Below are positions 33,131-41,250 of a DNA stretch of 64,000 nucleotides, in pieces (positions within the stretch are counted from its first letter, which is position 1; each line of letters starts with the position of its first letter). The translations under genes were made by a program, and so were the position numbers. Source of the stretch: Arthrobacter sp. ISL-95. Lineage in GTDB: Bacteria > Actinomycetota > Actinomycetes > Actinomycetales > Micrococcaceae. The notes beneath the pieces are model-generated. The model was given only the letters and a program-made list of their open reading frames with translations. It was not told where the DNA came from and made no database searches. The stretch lies in contig NZ_JAGGPR010000018.1 of assembly GCF_018613695.1 (NCBI RefSeq), positions 1-64,000 on the forward strand. The letters run 5' to 3'.

Positions 33131-33729
33131 GAGCCAGCCTCCTGAAGGTGTCCTGAGCCCACGCCCGGCTCGAACACTGCCAGGGAGAATCGGGTGGAAT
33201 CCGTGCCGGAGTTTGCGTAGGAGTGGGCGATGTCGCCCGGGAATGTCATGGAGTCGCCCACCTCAAGAGTGGTCACCTGCCCGTTGACCTCCACGGCCAG
33301 GGTGCCCTGGAGGACCTGCAGGAGTTCCTTGGTCCCGGAGGCATGGGCTTCACTGCCGTGCTGGTCTCCCGGACCCAAGGTCCAGTCCCACAGTTCCACA
33401 ACATCCGGAGATTCGGTGCCGGCCACCAGGACTCCACGTCCGCCCAGCGTGCTGGTCCATAAGGTTGCGCCTTCGCCGCTGCGGATAACCTTGATCGGCT
33501 TGGGGAGTGGAGATTCAACCAGTGCGGGAAGCCCGACGCCCAAGGCGTCACTGATCCGCAGCAATGTCCCAACGCTAGGGTTCGCGGCTCCGTGCTCCAC
33601 GTTGATGATCATTCGACGGCTCACGCCAGCAGCCTCTGCCAACTGATCAAGGGTCCATCCGCGGGTTTGGCGTTCTTGCTTCACCCGGGCGCCTATCGCC
33701 AAGGAGAGGGTGCTGGTGCTTTCATCCAT
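33127..33729 (-). CDS. XRE-cupin transcriptional regulator
   Basis: 200 residues. HTH at about 12-67 (QTRGWTLDQLAEAAGVSRRMIINVEHG) and a cupin at about 115-190 (GTKELLQVLQGTLAVEVNGQ, FPGDIAHSYANSGTD). These proteins sense a small metabolite in the cupin and repress adjacent genes. The ATG at 33729 is chosen over a start at 33828 because a strong palindrome lies directly upstream, where an autoregulatory operator would be expected. The target is the co-transcribed EamA exporter. Confidence 0.87.
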   Translation of the reverse strand: MDESTSTLSLAIGARVKQERQTRGWTLDQLAEAAGVSRRMIINVEHGAANPSVGTLLRISDALGVGLPALVESPLPKPIKVIRSGEGATLWTSTLGGRGVLVAGTESPDVVELWDWTLGPGDQHGSEAHASGTKELLQVLQGTLAVEVNGQVTTLEVGDSMTFPGDIAHSYANSGTDSTRFSLAVFEPGVGSGHLQEAGS

Positions 33730-33730
33730 A

Positions 33731-33757
33731 AGTGCATCATACTGCACTATCAGTGCA
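33731..33757. promoter_or_regulatory. AGTGCA/TGCACT operator array
   Basis: AGTGCA at 33731-33736, TGCACT at 33743-33748 and AGTGCA at 33752-33757 form a perfect inverted repeat (3-base spacer) plus a flanking half-site, directly before the XRE-cupin start. Likely autoregulatory operator. Confidence 0.7.
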
Positions 33758-33845
33758 CTATTCGTATGAAACCGTAGCGGACCTAGCCCCCAGCTCCCGT
33801 AGCGTGCTACCACTGACCCTAGGAACAACCCCCTGAGGAGAAATT

Positions 33846-34742
33846 GTGGCCGAAGACCTGCCTGTCCTTGTTGTTGGCGCTACGGGATTCCTGGGTGGAC
33901 AAGTTGTGGACGAGCTCCTCAAGCGCGGAAAGAAGGTCCGCGCACTGGTGAGGCCCACGTCCAACGCCGCCAAACTTGAAGCCAAAGGTGTGGAGATCGC
34001 CCGCGGAGACATGCTGGACGCTGCGTCCTTGATCGCCGCGATGACCGGCGTTTCCGCGGCCATCTCCACAGCCGCCGGCTATACGCGAAATGACAAGAAC
34101 GCCAAAGCGATCGACACCTTCGGCAACAGCAACCTTGCCGTCGCGGCCAAGCAGGCTGGGGTCCCGCGCTTCGTGCTGATCAGCATCGTCACCTGCGACC
34201 AAACTCCCCAGATTCCCCATTTTTGGAACAAGAAGCTGGCCGAGGACGCTTTCGAAGAGCTCGGTGTTCCCTTTGTGGCCCTGAGGCCCGGCGCCTTCTT
34301 TGACCAGGCGGTGGGCATGGGTGGCGATCCTTTCGCGAAGGGCCGCTTTGTATGGCTCGGCTCCAAGGATGCCCGGTTGACGTTCGTCCTGGCCAGCGAC
34401 GTCGCCGCTTACCTTGCGGAGGCTGTGGACGCGGACAATGTTGAGGGCGAGCGGATCGATATTGGGTGGAGTCGCCCGGTGTCCATTCACGAAGCTGCGG
34501 AAGTGGCTGGCCGCCGGGCCGGCAAGCAGATCAAGGTGATGTCCATACCCGCTGGTGCCATTGCCGGACTGGGCAAGGTGACCGCGAAGGTCCTTCCTTT
34601 GGTGGGCGATATGGCAAGCATGGTGGCGTGGTTTGAGACTGGGAAGTACGTCGCGGACGTCACCCGTCAGGAGCAGGTGTTCGGTCCTGCGCCGACTCCC
34701 GAGGACGCGATCGCGCGGGTGGCAAAACGCTACGGCCACTAA
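33846..34742 (+). CDS. NmrA-like/atypical SDR NAD(P)-binding protein
   Basis: 298 residues. The N-terminal Rossmann motif GATGFLGGQV (about 11-20) and an NmrA-type fold with KKVRALVRPTSNAAKLEAKGVE and ARGDMLDAASL. The catalytic YxxxK of classical SDRs is absent (HFWNKKLAEDAF at that place), so it may be a redox sensor or an atypical reductase. The GTG at 33846 has GAGGAG upstream. Monocistronic and divergent from the XRE-cupin gene. Confidence 0.82.
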   Translation: MAEDLPVLVVGATGFLGGQVVDELLKRGKKVRALVRPTSNAAKLEAKGVEIARGDMLDAASLIAAMTGVSAAISTAAGYTRNDKNAKAIDTFGNSNLAVAAKQAGVPRFVLISIVTCDQTPQIPHFWNKKLAEDAFEELGVPFVALRPGAFFDQAVGMGGDPFAKGRFVWLGSKDARLTFVLASDVAAYLAEAVDADNVEGERIDIGWSRPVSIHEAAEVAGRRAGKQIKVMSIPAGAIAGLGKVTAKVLPLVGDMASMVAWFETGKYVADVTRQEQVFGPAPTPEDAIARVAKRYGH

Positions 34743-34800
34743 TCAACACTGATCAACGCCGATGAACGCGGCGCGGCAATGACTGGCCGGAGCCCAAGAT

Positions 34801-34817
34801 GATAAGTATCCTGATGA
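34801..34817 (+). promoter_or_regulatory. AT-rich motif upstream of DUF6458 gene
   Basis: GATAAGTATCCTGATGA lies 55-71 bases before the ATG at 34872. It resembles motifs at 3926, 17409 (minus) and 41938. Possible shared regulatory box. Confidence 0.35.
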
Positions 34818-34871
34818 CACAGATTCGGCCGTAAACCCTGACTACGCCGAAAACAACATGAGGAGCACGTT

Positions 34872-35102
34872 ATGAGAATTGGTTCTTCCATTGCATTGAT
34901 TGCCATTGGAGCTATTCTGGCTTTCGCGCTCGCCCCCGGAATCATCCCCTTCCTCGATCAAGTCCTGGTGGGCTACATCCTGATGGCGGTGGGCGTTATC
35001 GGCCTCATCATCTCCATCGCCATGTCCAACCGGACCCGCCGCACCGTTGTTGAACGCCGCGGCGATCCCCACACGGTTGTCGAGCGGCGCCCGGAGGTCT
35101 AG
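34872..35102 (+). CDS. DUF6458 family small membrane protein
   Basis: 76 residues with two membrane spans (about 4-24 and 32-51) and a basic tail (RTRRTVVERRGDPHTVVERRPEV). MRIGSSIALIAIGAILAFAL is typical of the actinobacterial DUF6458 family, which is of unknown function. AGGAGCACGTT precedes the ATG. A family A palindrome follows 16 bases after the stop. Confidence 0.88.
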   Translation: MRIGSSIALIAIGAILAFALAPGIIPFLDQVLVGYILMAVGVIGLIISIAMSNRTRRTVVERRGDPHTVVERRPEV

Positions 35103-35118
35103 CAGCCGCAATTCACCG

Positions 35119-35160
35119 AAGAAGCGCACGACGGCGGGTGGTCGCCGTCGTACGCTTCTT
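35119..35160. repeat. Palindromic element family A, copy 3
   Basis: 18-base arms (35119-35136 and 35143-35160) pair at 17 of 18 positions around GGTGGT. The 16 bases at 35153-35168 (CGCTTCTTCAGTTAAG) are repeated with one change at 35174-35189, a local duplication of the right flank. Confidence 0.85.
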
Positions 35161-35217
35161 CAGTTAAGTCGTGCGCTTCTACAGTTAAGCGGTGTGCGGC
35201 TATGCGCTTGCGGCTCC

Positions 35218-35682
35218 GCTGCGCTGGCCGGCGGGGCTTTCCTTGAGAAGCTCGCCGACTCCGTTGACCCCGGCATGAGCCCCACGGCGCGGCTCGCCGC
35301 CGTCATCAGCGCAGGCACTACAGCCGGGTTGGATGACGACGTCTCCCGGATTCTCTACGAGTACTGGCCCCACATGCTCCGTGACGCCGAGCAACGCCGG
35401 ATCCAGGAAGAGCTCACCGCTGCACAGGAACGCGTCTACCGGGAAATCATTGACGCCGGAACCCGCACCGGCGAGTTCTCTCCGCTTCTGGACCCGGCCA
35501 AGATCGCCCGGACCATGGTTGCCCCGGAAGATGGACTTGTGATGGACGTGCTGGCCGGCAGTGCCAGCAGTGAGTATGTGCTTGACCTGATGGTGAGCCT
35601 TGCGGCTGCTCTTCTGGGGATCAAAGCCGAGATCCTGCTTGAGTTCATTGCGGCCCGGAGCGTGTCAGCACCTGCTTCGTAA
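35218..35682 (+). pseudogene. TetR family regulator, N-terminus missing
   Basis: The frame reads FLEKLADSVDPGMSPTARLAAV, then EYWPHMLRDAEQRRIQEEL and RTMVAPEDGLVMDVLAG, a TetR C-terminal ligand domain. No helix-turn-helix is present upstream; instead comes the palindromic element and its duplicated flank. The gene lost its DNA-binding half, perhaps when the palindromic element or its flank was rearranged. Confidence 0.7.
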
Positions 35683-35699
35683 CGGCGTAGGCTGCTGCC

Positions 35700-35984
35700 A
35701 TGGAGAAGTCATTCAACATTGAACTGGTCAATCAGAACGAGTACTTGGTGCGGTGGGCCTCGGAAGGCCAAACCGGGGAATCCCTGGTCCACACCAACCC
35801 GGAGTTCCTTGCCGAGGTTGGCCTGGATGGTTTCGACGAGCAGCATGTTGTTGAAGAGACCACCACCTACTTGGCCGAACACCAACCCGTGATCGACTTC
35901 CCGCAGACCGTTGACCTCGAAGAGATTGCTGCCGCCTACACGGATTACGCTGAGCAGCTGAAGGCGCGGCTGGGCGCACGGTAG
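35700..35984 (+). CDS. Conserved hypothetical protein
   Basis: 94 residues, acidic, no membrane span. Begins MEKSFNIELVNQNEYLVRWASEG and contains FDEQHVVEETTTYLAEHQPVIDFP. No function known; the sequence has the look of a small conserved actinobacterial protein. A strong hairpin follows at 36023-36051. Confidence 0.65.
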   Translation: MEKSFNIELVNQNEYLVRWASEGQTGESLVHTNPEFLAEVGLDGFDEQHVVEETTTYLAEHQPVIDFPQTVDLEEIAAAYTDYAEQLKARLGAR

Positions 35985-36020
35985 TCTGCCGCCGCGACGC
36001 TGAAGGCCCGGAAAACAGCA

Positions 36021-36054
36021 AAGGCCGTGAACCTCATCGAGGATCACGGCCCTT
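36021..36054. terminator. Hairpin between convergent genes
   Basis: GGCCGTGA (36023-36030) pairs with TCACGGCC (36044-36051), with an inner CCTC/GAGG pairing. Placed between the convergent genes ending at 35984 and 36113, so probably bidirectional. Confidence 0.75.
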
Positions 36055-36112
36055 GCCTGTCGCGCTTACTAGTTGATCTGCTGCTTACTTGATCAGTGCG
36101 GCGGCTTGCAGA

Positions 36113-36706
36113 TCAGGACTCGACGTCGGCCGTGACCCGCTCGCCGTTGAAGTACTCCAACTGCCAGCCGTCACTGACGTGGTGATGGGCAAGGTTGAGC
36201 GCCGCGTTCTGCACGCTGTCCAAGGTGCGTCCGATTGCTCGGCTCAGTGTCAGCCTGATCAGGGTGCCGTGTGCCACCACCAGAACGCGCTTGCCGGCAA
36301 ACTCTCCGGCCAACGATTCCAAGGCGGCGATACCGCGGTTGGCGGCAGCCTCGTCGGTTTCGCCACCGCGGAAGCCTCCCGGGATGCGGAGTGCTTCCAG
36401 CTCGGGCCCGGCCTGGAGTCCTTCGGCGGGACCGAAGCTGCGCTCGGTGAGCTCCGGAACAAGCCGGGCGACCTTGAGCCCCAGGCCTTCGGCGATGATC
36501 CCGGCCGTTTCGGAGGCGCGGCTCAGGGGCGAGGACACCACGGTGTCCCATTGCTGATCGGACAGGAAGGCGACGGCGTCGCGCGCCTGTCCGCGTCCGA
36601 CGTCGTTAAGCGGGATGTCGGTGGCCCCCTGCAACCTGCGCTCCGCGTTCCAATCGGTTTGGCCGTGGCGGACGAGGGCGAAAGTTGTGAGGGTCATGCC
36701 TTCCAT
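36113..36706 (-). CDS. Histidine phosphatase family protein
   Basis: 197 residues. The catalytic LVRHGQTDWNAERRLQG (about 10-26) and the second histidine in VLVVAHGTLIRLTLSRA (about 140-156) define the phosphoglycerate-mutase-like branch. VVSSPLSRASETA is also conserved. Start is ATG 36706 or 36697. The upstream amidohydrolase frame, shifted by an indel, reads through into this gene, giving an artificial 783-codon fusion that should not be taken as one protein. Substrate unknown. Confidence 0.88.
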   Translation of the reverse strand: MEGMTLTTFALVRHGQTDWNAERRLQGATDIPLNDVGRGQARDAVAFLSDQQWDTVVSSPLSRASETAGIIAEGLGLKVARLVPELTERSFGPAEGLQAGPELEALRIPGGFRGGETDEAAANRGIAALESLAGEFAGKRVLVVAHGTLIRLTLSRAIGRTLDSVQNAALNLAHHHVSDGWQLEYFNGERVTADVES

Positions 36707-36773
36707 TGTGCCTTGCGGGTGTGCCGCGCCGCTGTTTCCTACGTCACGTAACACCGCTGCCGCACCTAAGGAA

Positions 36774-36805
36774 GCGCCCCACGGCGGGAGGTCGCCGTCG
36801 GGCGT
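36774..36805. repeat. Palindromic element family A, copy 4 (degenerate)
   Basis: GCGCCCCACGGCG (36774-36786) and CGCCGTCGGGCG (36793-36804) around GGAGGT, followed by TTTT. It retains the layout of the other copies with extra mismatches. It lies downstream of the amidohydrolase gene. Confidence 0.7.
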
Positions 36806-36842
36806 TTTGCTGCGGTTAGTGCCGCCCGGCCTGGTCCGTTGC

Positions 36843-38464
36843 CTAGGCAGCCTGGTCCCGTTGGTACACCGTTTTACCGCCAACCACGGTCTGAAGAACC
36901 TTCGCGTCCAAGAGCGAGGCCGGATTGTCCGCCGCGAGCACGTCGGTGTCCAGGACCACGAAGTCCGCGTACAGTCCGGCAGCAAGACGACCAATTTCGT
37001 GCTCTGCACCGCAGGTCCACGCAGAGTCCCGTGTGGCGTGTTCGATCGATTCGGCCAGGGGCAGCGCGAAATCCGGGAGGTTGATTCCGGCGGACGGATC
37101 CAACGCCGAAGCCCGGGTGGTAGCCACGTACATGTTGGGCAGCGGCGCGTGCGGGAGGTGGGGGAGTCCGTACCGAAAGCCAACCGGGCTCCCGTCTCCG
37201 TGATCCACGGCCACGGGAAGCCGCGATCCACGCGGTCGTCACCCAACTTAGCGGCCCAGTTCTCGCTGATGGCGGGATCGGCGTGGACCGGCTGCATGCT
37301 GGCCGTGATGCCCAACGAGGCGAGGCGATGGACGTCGGCCCTGTCCACCAACTCCAGATGCTCAATGCGGTGCCGGCGTTCGCGGGGGCCGTTCTCCGCA
37401 ACGGCATGTTCCACGGCGCCGATGGCGATCCGTACTGATTCGTCACCGATGGCGTGCATCGCAACTTTCAAACCGGCGGCGTCTGCCGCGGCAACCACGG
37501 GTGCCAGTTCCTCGAGGCTCCAGATCGGCTCCGCATTTGAGCCATCGGCATATGGCATTCCGAGCGTGGCTGTGCACCCGTCGATGGTGCCGTCAATGAT
37601 GATTTTGATGCCCACCACGCGCAGGAAAGGCGAATCATGGTCGACGGCGAGCGCGGCCGCACGCTGTACCTGGGCGATGTTTTCCTCCGCCGATCCAGCG
37701 TTGTTGACGCGCCAATAGGCGATGAGGCGGCTGGTCAATGAGCCGTCTTTGTCGGCCCGGTTGAAGGCTTCGAGGTCGGTTTCGTTGAAACCCATGTCGC
37801 AGGCAGTGGTCACGCCGGTCTCGCGGTAGGCGTGTTGGACGGCGGCGATGCTTGCCTCGTGCTCGTCCTCGCTCACCTGTGCGTCGAGGAAGGGGAGCAC
37901 CATGTCGTAGAACGCGTTTTCGTCGATGTAGCCGGTAGCGTGTCCGTCGGAATCGCGCTTGATGGTGCCGCCGTGTGGATTCTGCGTGTTGTCATCGATC
38001 CCGAGTTCGGCAAGCGCCGCAGTGTTCACCCACACGGAGTGGAAGTCGTAGGCGAAGGCGTACACAGGTTTGTCCGGGACTGCGGCATCGAGCATCCCTG
38101 CGTCCGGCACGCCGCCCGAAATTGCGCCATGCAGCCAGCCGGTAGCCAGGATCCGGTCAGCATCCGGGCGTTCCGCGGCTCTTGCTTTGATTCGCTGCTG
38201 AATTTCCTCCACGGACTTGGCTCCCCAGAGGCTTACTTGCCCCAGGGCCTCTCCGGTGCCGACGACGTGCGCGTGGCCGTCCACGAAACCGGGGACCACC
38301 AAGCGGCCCTCGAGGTCAATCCGTTCTGCGTCCGGGCGAAGGCGTTCGGCTGTCTCGGCATCGCCGACGTAGAGGATGCGTTCGTCTTGAACGAGCATGG
38401 CCTCAGCCCAGCGGCGGGTATCGGAGGTGAAGATGCGGGCGTTGGCGTAGAGCTGGGTTTTCAC
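36843..38464 (-). pseudogene. YtcJ-like amidohydrolase, frameshifted
   Basis: The first frame (38464 to about 37170) encodes a metal-dependent amidohydrolase: PGFVDGHAHVVGTGEALGQV (HxH at about 63-65), MHAIGDESVRIAIGAVEHAV, RRHRIEHLELVD and FGTDSP. The last third continues in another frame: HAPLPNMYVATTRASALDPS, then GLYADFVVLDTDVLAA to TAG at 36843. One missing base at a C5 run near 37170 would join them. Relatives cleave N-substituted formamides or other amides. It overlaps the upstream serine hydrolase gene by ATGA, so it belongs to that operon. Frameshift may be real or a sequencing error. Confidence 0.87.
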
Positions 38465-39684
38465 GCTGCGGTTTCCTTGCTTTCCGGTGCTGTTTCTTCT
38501 GCTGGGATTTCTTGTGTAGCGAGGGGCTTATCCAGGGAGCGGCTGACATCCAGGAGCAGCTGATTCTGTAGTTCGTGGAGGTGGCCGGTATCAGGTTCCG
38601 GCCAGGTGGAAAGCTTGACGATCACCGTATCCGTGGAGGGATCGATCCAGAGGTACTGGCCGTAGATGCCGATTCCTGTCACGTTGCCGCGCTCGTTTCC
38701 TGTGCACCACCACTGGCGGGTGTAGGAGCCGTGGGGGTGTGCGCCGGTGAAAGAGGCATCGCCCATGGCTTGGTGGTCTCCTCCAGCGAGTATGCTGCGG
38801 ACCCACCCTTCCGACACCACCCGGCCAGCCGGGCCGAGGCCGCCGTCGAGCATGAGGCGGCCTACCCGCGCGAGGTCGCGGGCGGTGCAGGAGACCCCGC
38901 CGTTTGCGAAGCCGAAGCCGCTGGAATCCACGGTGATGGTTGCATCCTGGTCGGCGTCGAGCTTGGACCACAAATATTTGGACAGGGCTTCCGAGTAGCG
39001 GAGACCGGTGACGTGCTCGATGGTCCATGCCAGCACGTCCGTGTTCGCGGAACAGTACTGGAAGCGGCCCACGGTGCCGTTGCCAGTAAGCGTGGTGAGA
39101 AAGGAGTAGGTGTCCTGCGGGTCGCCGTCCCGGTGGGTGCGCCAGCCGGCAGAGCGGTCGTGGGTCTGCACCTCGGAGGCCGGATCCAGGTAGTCCTCGC
39201 TGTAGTTGAGGTGCAGAGCCATGTCCAGCACGTGTTGGACGGTGGGGCCGTCGTAGGCTGATCCGGCGAGTTCGGGGACGTAGTCAACAACGCGGGCGGA
39301 CGTGACGATCTCGCCGGAATCCACCAACGCTCCGATTACCAGGCCACACATCGACTTCGAAATGCTCATGACCAGATGCAGATCATCAGGGGCAAAGCCC
39401 GGGCGGTAGTACTCCGCAATGACTTCGTTGCGGTGCAGAACCAGGAAGGCGTCGGTGAAGCTCTCCTCCAGCTGTTGCCTCAGGCCGGGAACGGCCAAGG
39501 AGGCCAAACGGTCAGTAGCCGCAGCCGGGGCCGCCGGGAAATGGCGGGTGACTGACGCCGTCGGCAGCATTTCGCCAAGGTGGGCAAAGGTCCACCGGTT
39601 GTGTGGGCCCTCCTGCCAGGTGTCCAAGGTTGGTTGACCGGCGGCGCCCCAGTAACGCGGGGGATGGTTTCCGGGGGTGGTCAT
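38461..39684 (-). CDS. NylB-like serine hydrolase (6-aminohexanoate-dimer hydrolase family)
   Basis: 407 residues of the beta-lactamase/DD-peptidase fold. The start TLDTWQEGPHNRWTFAHLGEM and the block VQTHDRSAGW, FQYCSANTDVLAW, GFGFANGGVSCTARDLARVGR closely resemble, from memory, nylon-oligomer hydrolase NylB of Arthrobacter KI72. With a constant offset of -5, NylB S112, K115, Y170 and Y215 correspond to S107, K110, Y165 and Y210. NylB D181 and N266, the two residues reported to raise activity over NylB', correspond to D176 and N261. There is no signal peptide. The ATG overlaps the permease stop (ATGA), and its stop overlaps the next gene. The natural substrate is unknown; an amide or ester is likely. 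Confidence 0.88.
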   Translation of the reverse strand: MTTPGNHPPRYWGAAGQPTLDTWQEGPHNRWTFAHLGEMLPTASVTRHFPAAPAAATDRLASLAVPGLRQQLEESFTDAFLVLHRNEVIAEYYRPGFAPDDLHLVMSISKSMCGLVIGALVDSGEIVTSARVVDYVPELAGSAYDGPTVQHVLDMALHLNYSEDYLDPASEVQTHDRSAGWRTHRDGDPQDTYSFLTTLTGNGTVGRFQYCSANTDVLAWTIEHVTGLRYSEALSKYLWSKLDADQDATITVDSSGFGFANGGVSCTARDLARVGRLMLDGGLGPAGRVVSEGWVRSILAGGDHQAMGDASFTGAHPHGSYTRQWWCTGNERGNVTGIGIYGQYLWIDPSTDTVIVKLSTWPEPDTGHLHELQNQLLLDVSRSLDKPLATQEIPAEETAPESKETAA

Positions 39685-41138
39685 GCCGGGGCTCCTTCGG
39701 CGACCGGGGTTTTTCTGAGGCCGCGGCGTAACGCCGGGCTGAGGGCGATGTACAGGCCTGCGGTGACGATCATGGATACCGGCACTGCGAGGTCCATGGA
39801 GCCCATGGCGGCTGCCACGGGGCCTGTCCACACTGCGTTGCTGAGGAAGAGCGAGGCCACGGCCGCGCCCAGGATGACGGCGAGGAGGCCGGGAAGATGC
39901 CAGCCGCTTCTGTACCAGAAGGGGCTGCCGGGCTTCTCGTCAAAGAGGTCGTCGCCGCTGTAGCGGTTGCGCCGAAGGATGACGTCCGTGGCGAAGATGG
40001 TCATGGTGGGCCCTGAAATGAGGACCAGGAGTTGCAGCATCAGGTTGACGGCTTCCAAAAGGCTCGTGGACATGACGAGGTAGATGGTCAGCGCTGTGCC
40101 GATCGCTCCCACCACTACCGCGGACGGGATACGGCGGATGGGGACGCCGATGGATTGAAACGCCATGCTGGCCGTGTAGGTAGTCATGCCGTTGAGGGAG
40201 ATGGTGTTGATGATGACGCCCACCACGAAGATGGGTCCGAGCCAGGCCGGAAGCAGGGCGAGGAGTGCTGACTCAATGCCAAGATCCATTGCTGCTGCGT
40301 CAATTCCCGTCGCCAACAACGAGCCCACGGCCGTGAAGAACATGCAAGGCAGGGCGCCGCCGAGGGCCGTGGCCGCAATGATGTGGGAAGGCTTGGTGGA
40401 CTTGGGGAGGTAGCGGGCCAGGTCCGGGCTGTTCGAGTAGGACAGGGGAGTGGACGCCAGGATGGCGAAGCCGATTGTCATCGCGGCCCAGAGCGGCGCA
40501 CCCTCCAACGGCGCAGGAGCAGCGTAACTCCACTGGACATGGGGCAGGACGAAGGCCGTGACCAGCAGGAAGATGGCCAGCAGCACCGCGGCCACCATGG
40601 GGTAACTGCGCAGGATCAGGCTGTGACCGTACACGGCCACCAGTACGGTAATCGCCGCAACCACAAGGGTGACGAACACCGGAACCAGGACAGGATCCGT
40701 GAAGCCAAGCTGTGCCAGGAGTTCAGCGCCCATGAAGGAGGACGCGAGCCAGTTCAGGGCCAGGAAGACCGCGGAGATGAACCAACCGAAGAAGGCCACC
40801 ACCACTCGGTTGCCGCGGATTCCGTAGATGGCGCGGGTGATGACGGAGCCTGACGTCCCGGCGGCCGGGCCGCTTGTTGCGACGATGCCGGTGAGAATCC
40901 AAGGGAGGCTGCCGGCAATGATGACGGCGAGGGCTTGCCACAGCTCCAGGCCAAGCAAAATCAGGGAGGCGCCCACCGTCAAGTTCAGGACGCTGACATT
41001 TGGGGCCGCCCAGACCGGGAAGAGGTCCCTGGCGCGGCCATGCCGCTCTGAGGCTTCGATGAGTTCGATGCCGCGGGTTTCGGGGTGGGCGAGGGGCTCC
41101 GGGTAGCTGACCGGATCGGCCATGTGGGGGTGGGACAA
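39681..41138 (-). CDS. NCS1-family permease (cytosine/hydantoin type)
   Basis: 485 residues, twelve hydrophobic segments. NCS1 features include DLFPVWAAPNVSVLNLTVGASL, then GTSGSVITRAIYGIRGN (about 98), TPLSYSNSPDLARYLP and NLMLQLLVLISGPTMTIFATD. A TTG at 41138 is preferred because GAGGAA lies 5 bases upstream; the ATG at 41123 has no close site. The family imports nucleobases, hydantoins or allantoin with H+ or Na+. First gene of the overlapping operon with the NylB-like hydrolase, so it probably imports that operon's cyclic or linear amide substrate. Confidence 0.85.
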   Translation of the reverse strand: MSHPHMADPVSYPEPLAHPETRGIELIEASERHGRARDLFPVWAAPNVSVLNLTVGASLILLGLELWQALAVIIAGSLPWILTGIVATSGPAAGTSGSVITRAIYGIRGNRVVVAFFGWFISAVFLALNWLASSFMGAELLAQLGFTDPVLVPVFVTLVVAAITVLVAVYGHSLILRSYPMVAAVLLAIFLLVTAFVLPHVQWSYAAPAPLEGAPLWAAMTIGFAILASTPLSYSNSPDLARYLPKSTKPSHIIAATALGGALPCMFFTAVGSLLATGIDAAAMDLGIESALLALLPAWLGPIFVVGVIINTISLNGMTTYTASMAFQSIGVPIRRIPSAVVVGAIGTALTIYLVMSTSLLEAVNLMLQLLVLISGPTMTIFATDVILRRNRYSGDDLFDEKPGSPFWYRSGWHLPGLLAVILGAAVASLFLSNAVWTGPVAAAMGSMDLAVPVSMIVTAGLYIALSPALRRGLRKTPVAEGAPA

Positions 41139-41207
41139 CGCTGTTCCTCTCGGGCAAGGACCGGCTCGCAACGCTGGGAAACCGGCCCATCGACGCTATT
41201 GATCGCA

Positions 41208-41240
41208 TGACCAATGAGCTATTGGTCACTAATCCAATAG
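41208..41240. promoter_or_regulatory. Two overlapping inverted repeats, candidate TetR operator
   Basis: TGACCAAT (41208-41215) and ATTGGTCA (41221-41228) are perfect arms with a 5-base spacer. CTATTGG (41219-41225) and CCAATAG (41234-41240) form a second, overlapping repeat. They lie in the divergent gap just before the TetR start at 41251. Strong operator candidate for TetR and permease promoters. Confidence 0.75.
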
Positions 41241-41250
41241 ACTGAATGGC

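Noticed and set aside
35047..35682. One continuous 211-residue gene through the palindrome region
   Set aside because: The first part runs antisense-like through DUF6458 and the family A palindrome; only the part after about 35218 has TetR similarity.
36113..38464. A single 783-residue amidohydrolase-phosphatase fusion protein
   Set aside because: The fusion arises only because the amidohydrolase is frameshifted at about 37170; the true end of the amidohydrolase is in another frame at 36843 and the phosphatase has its own start.
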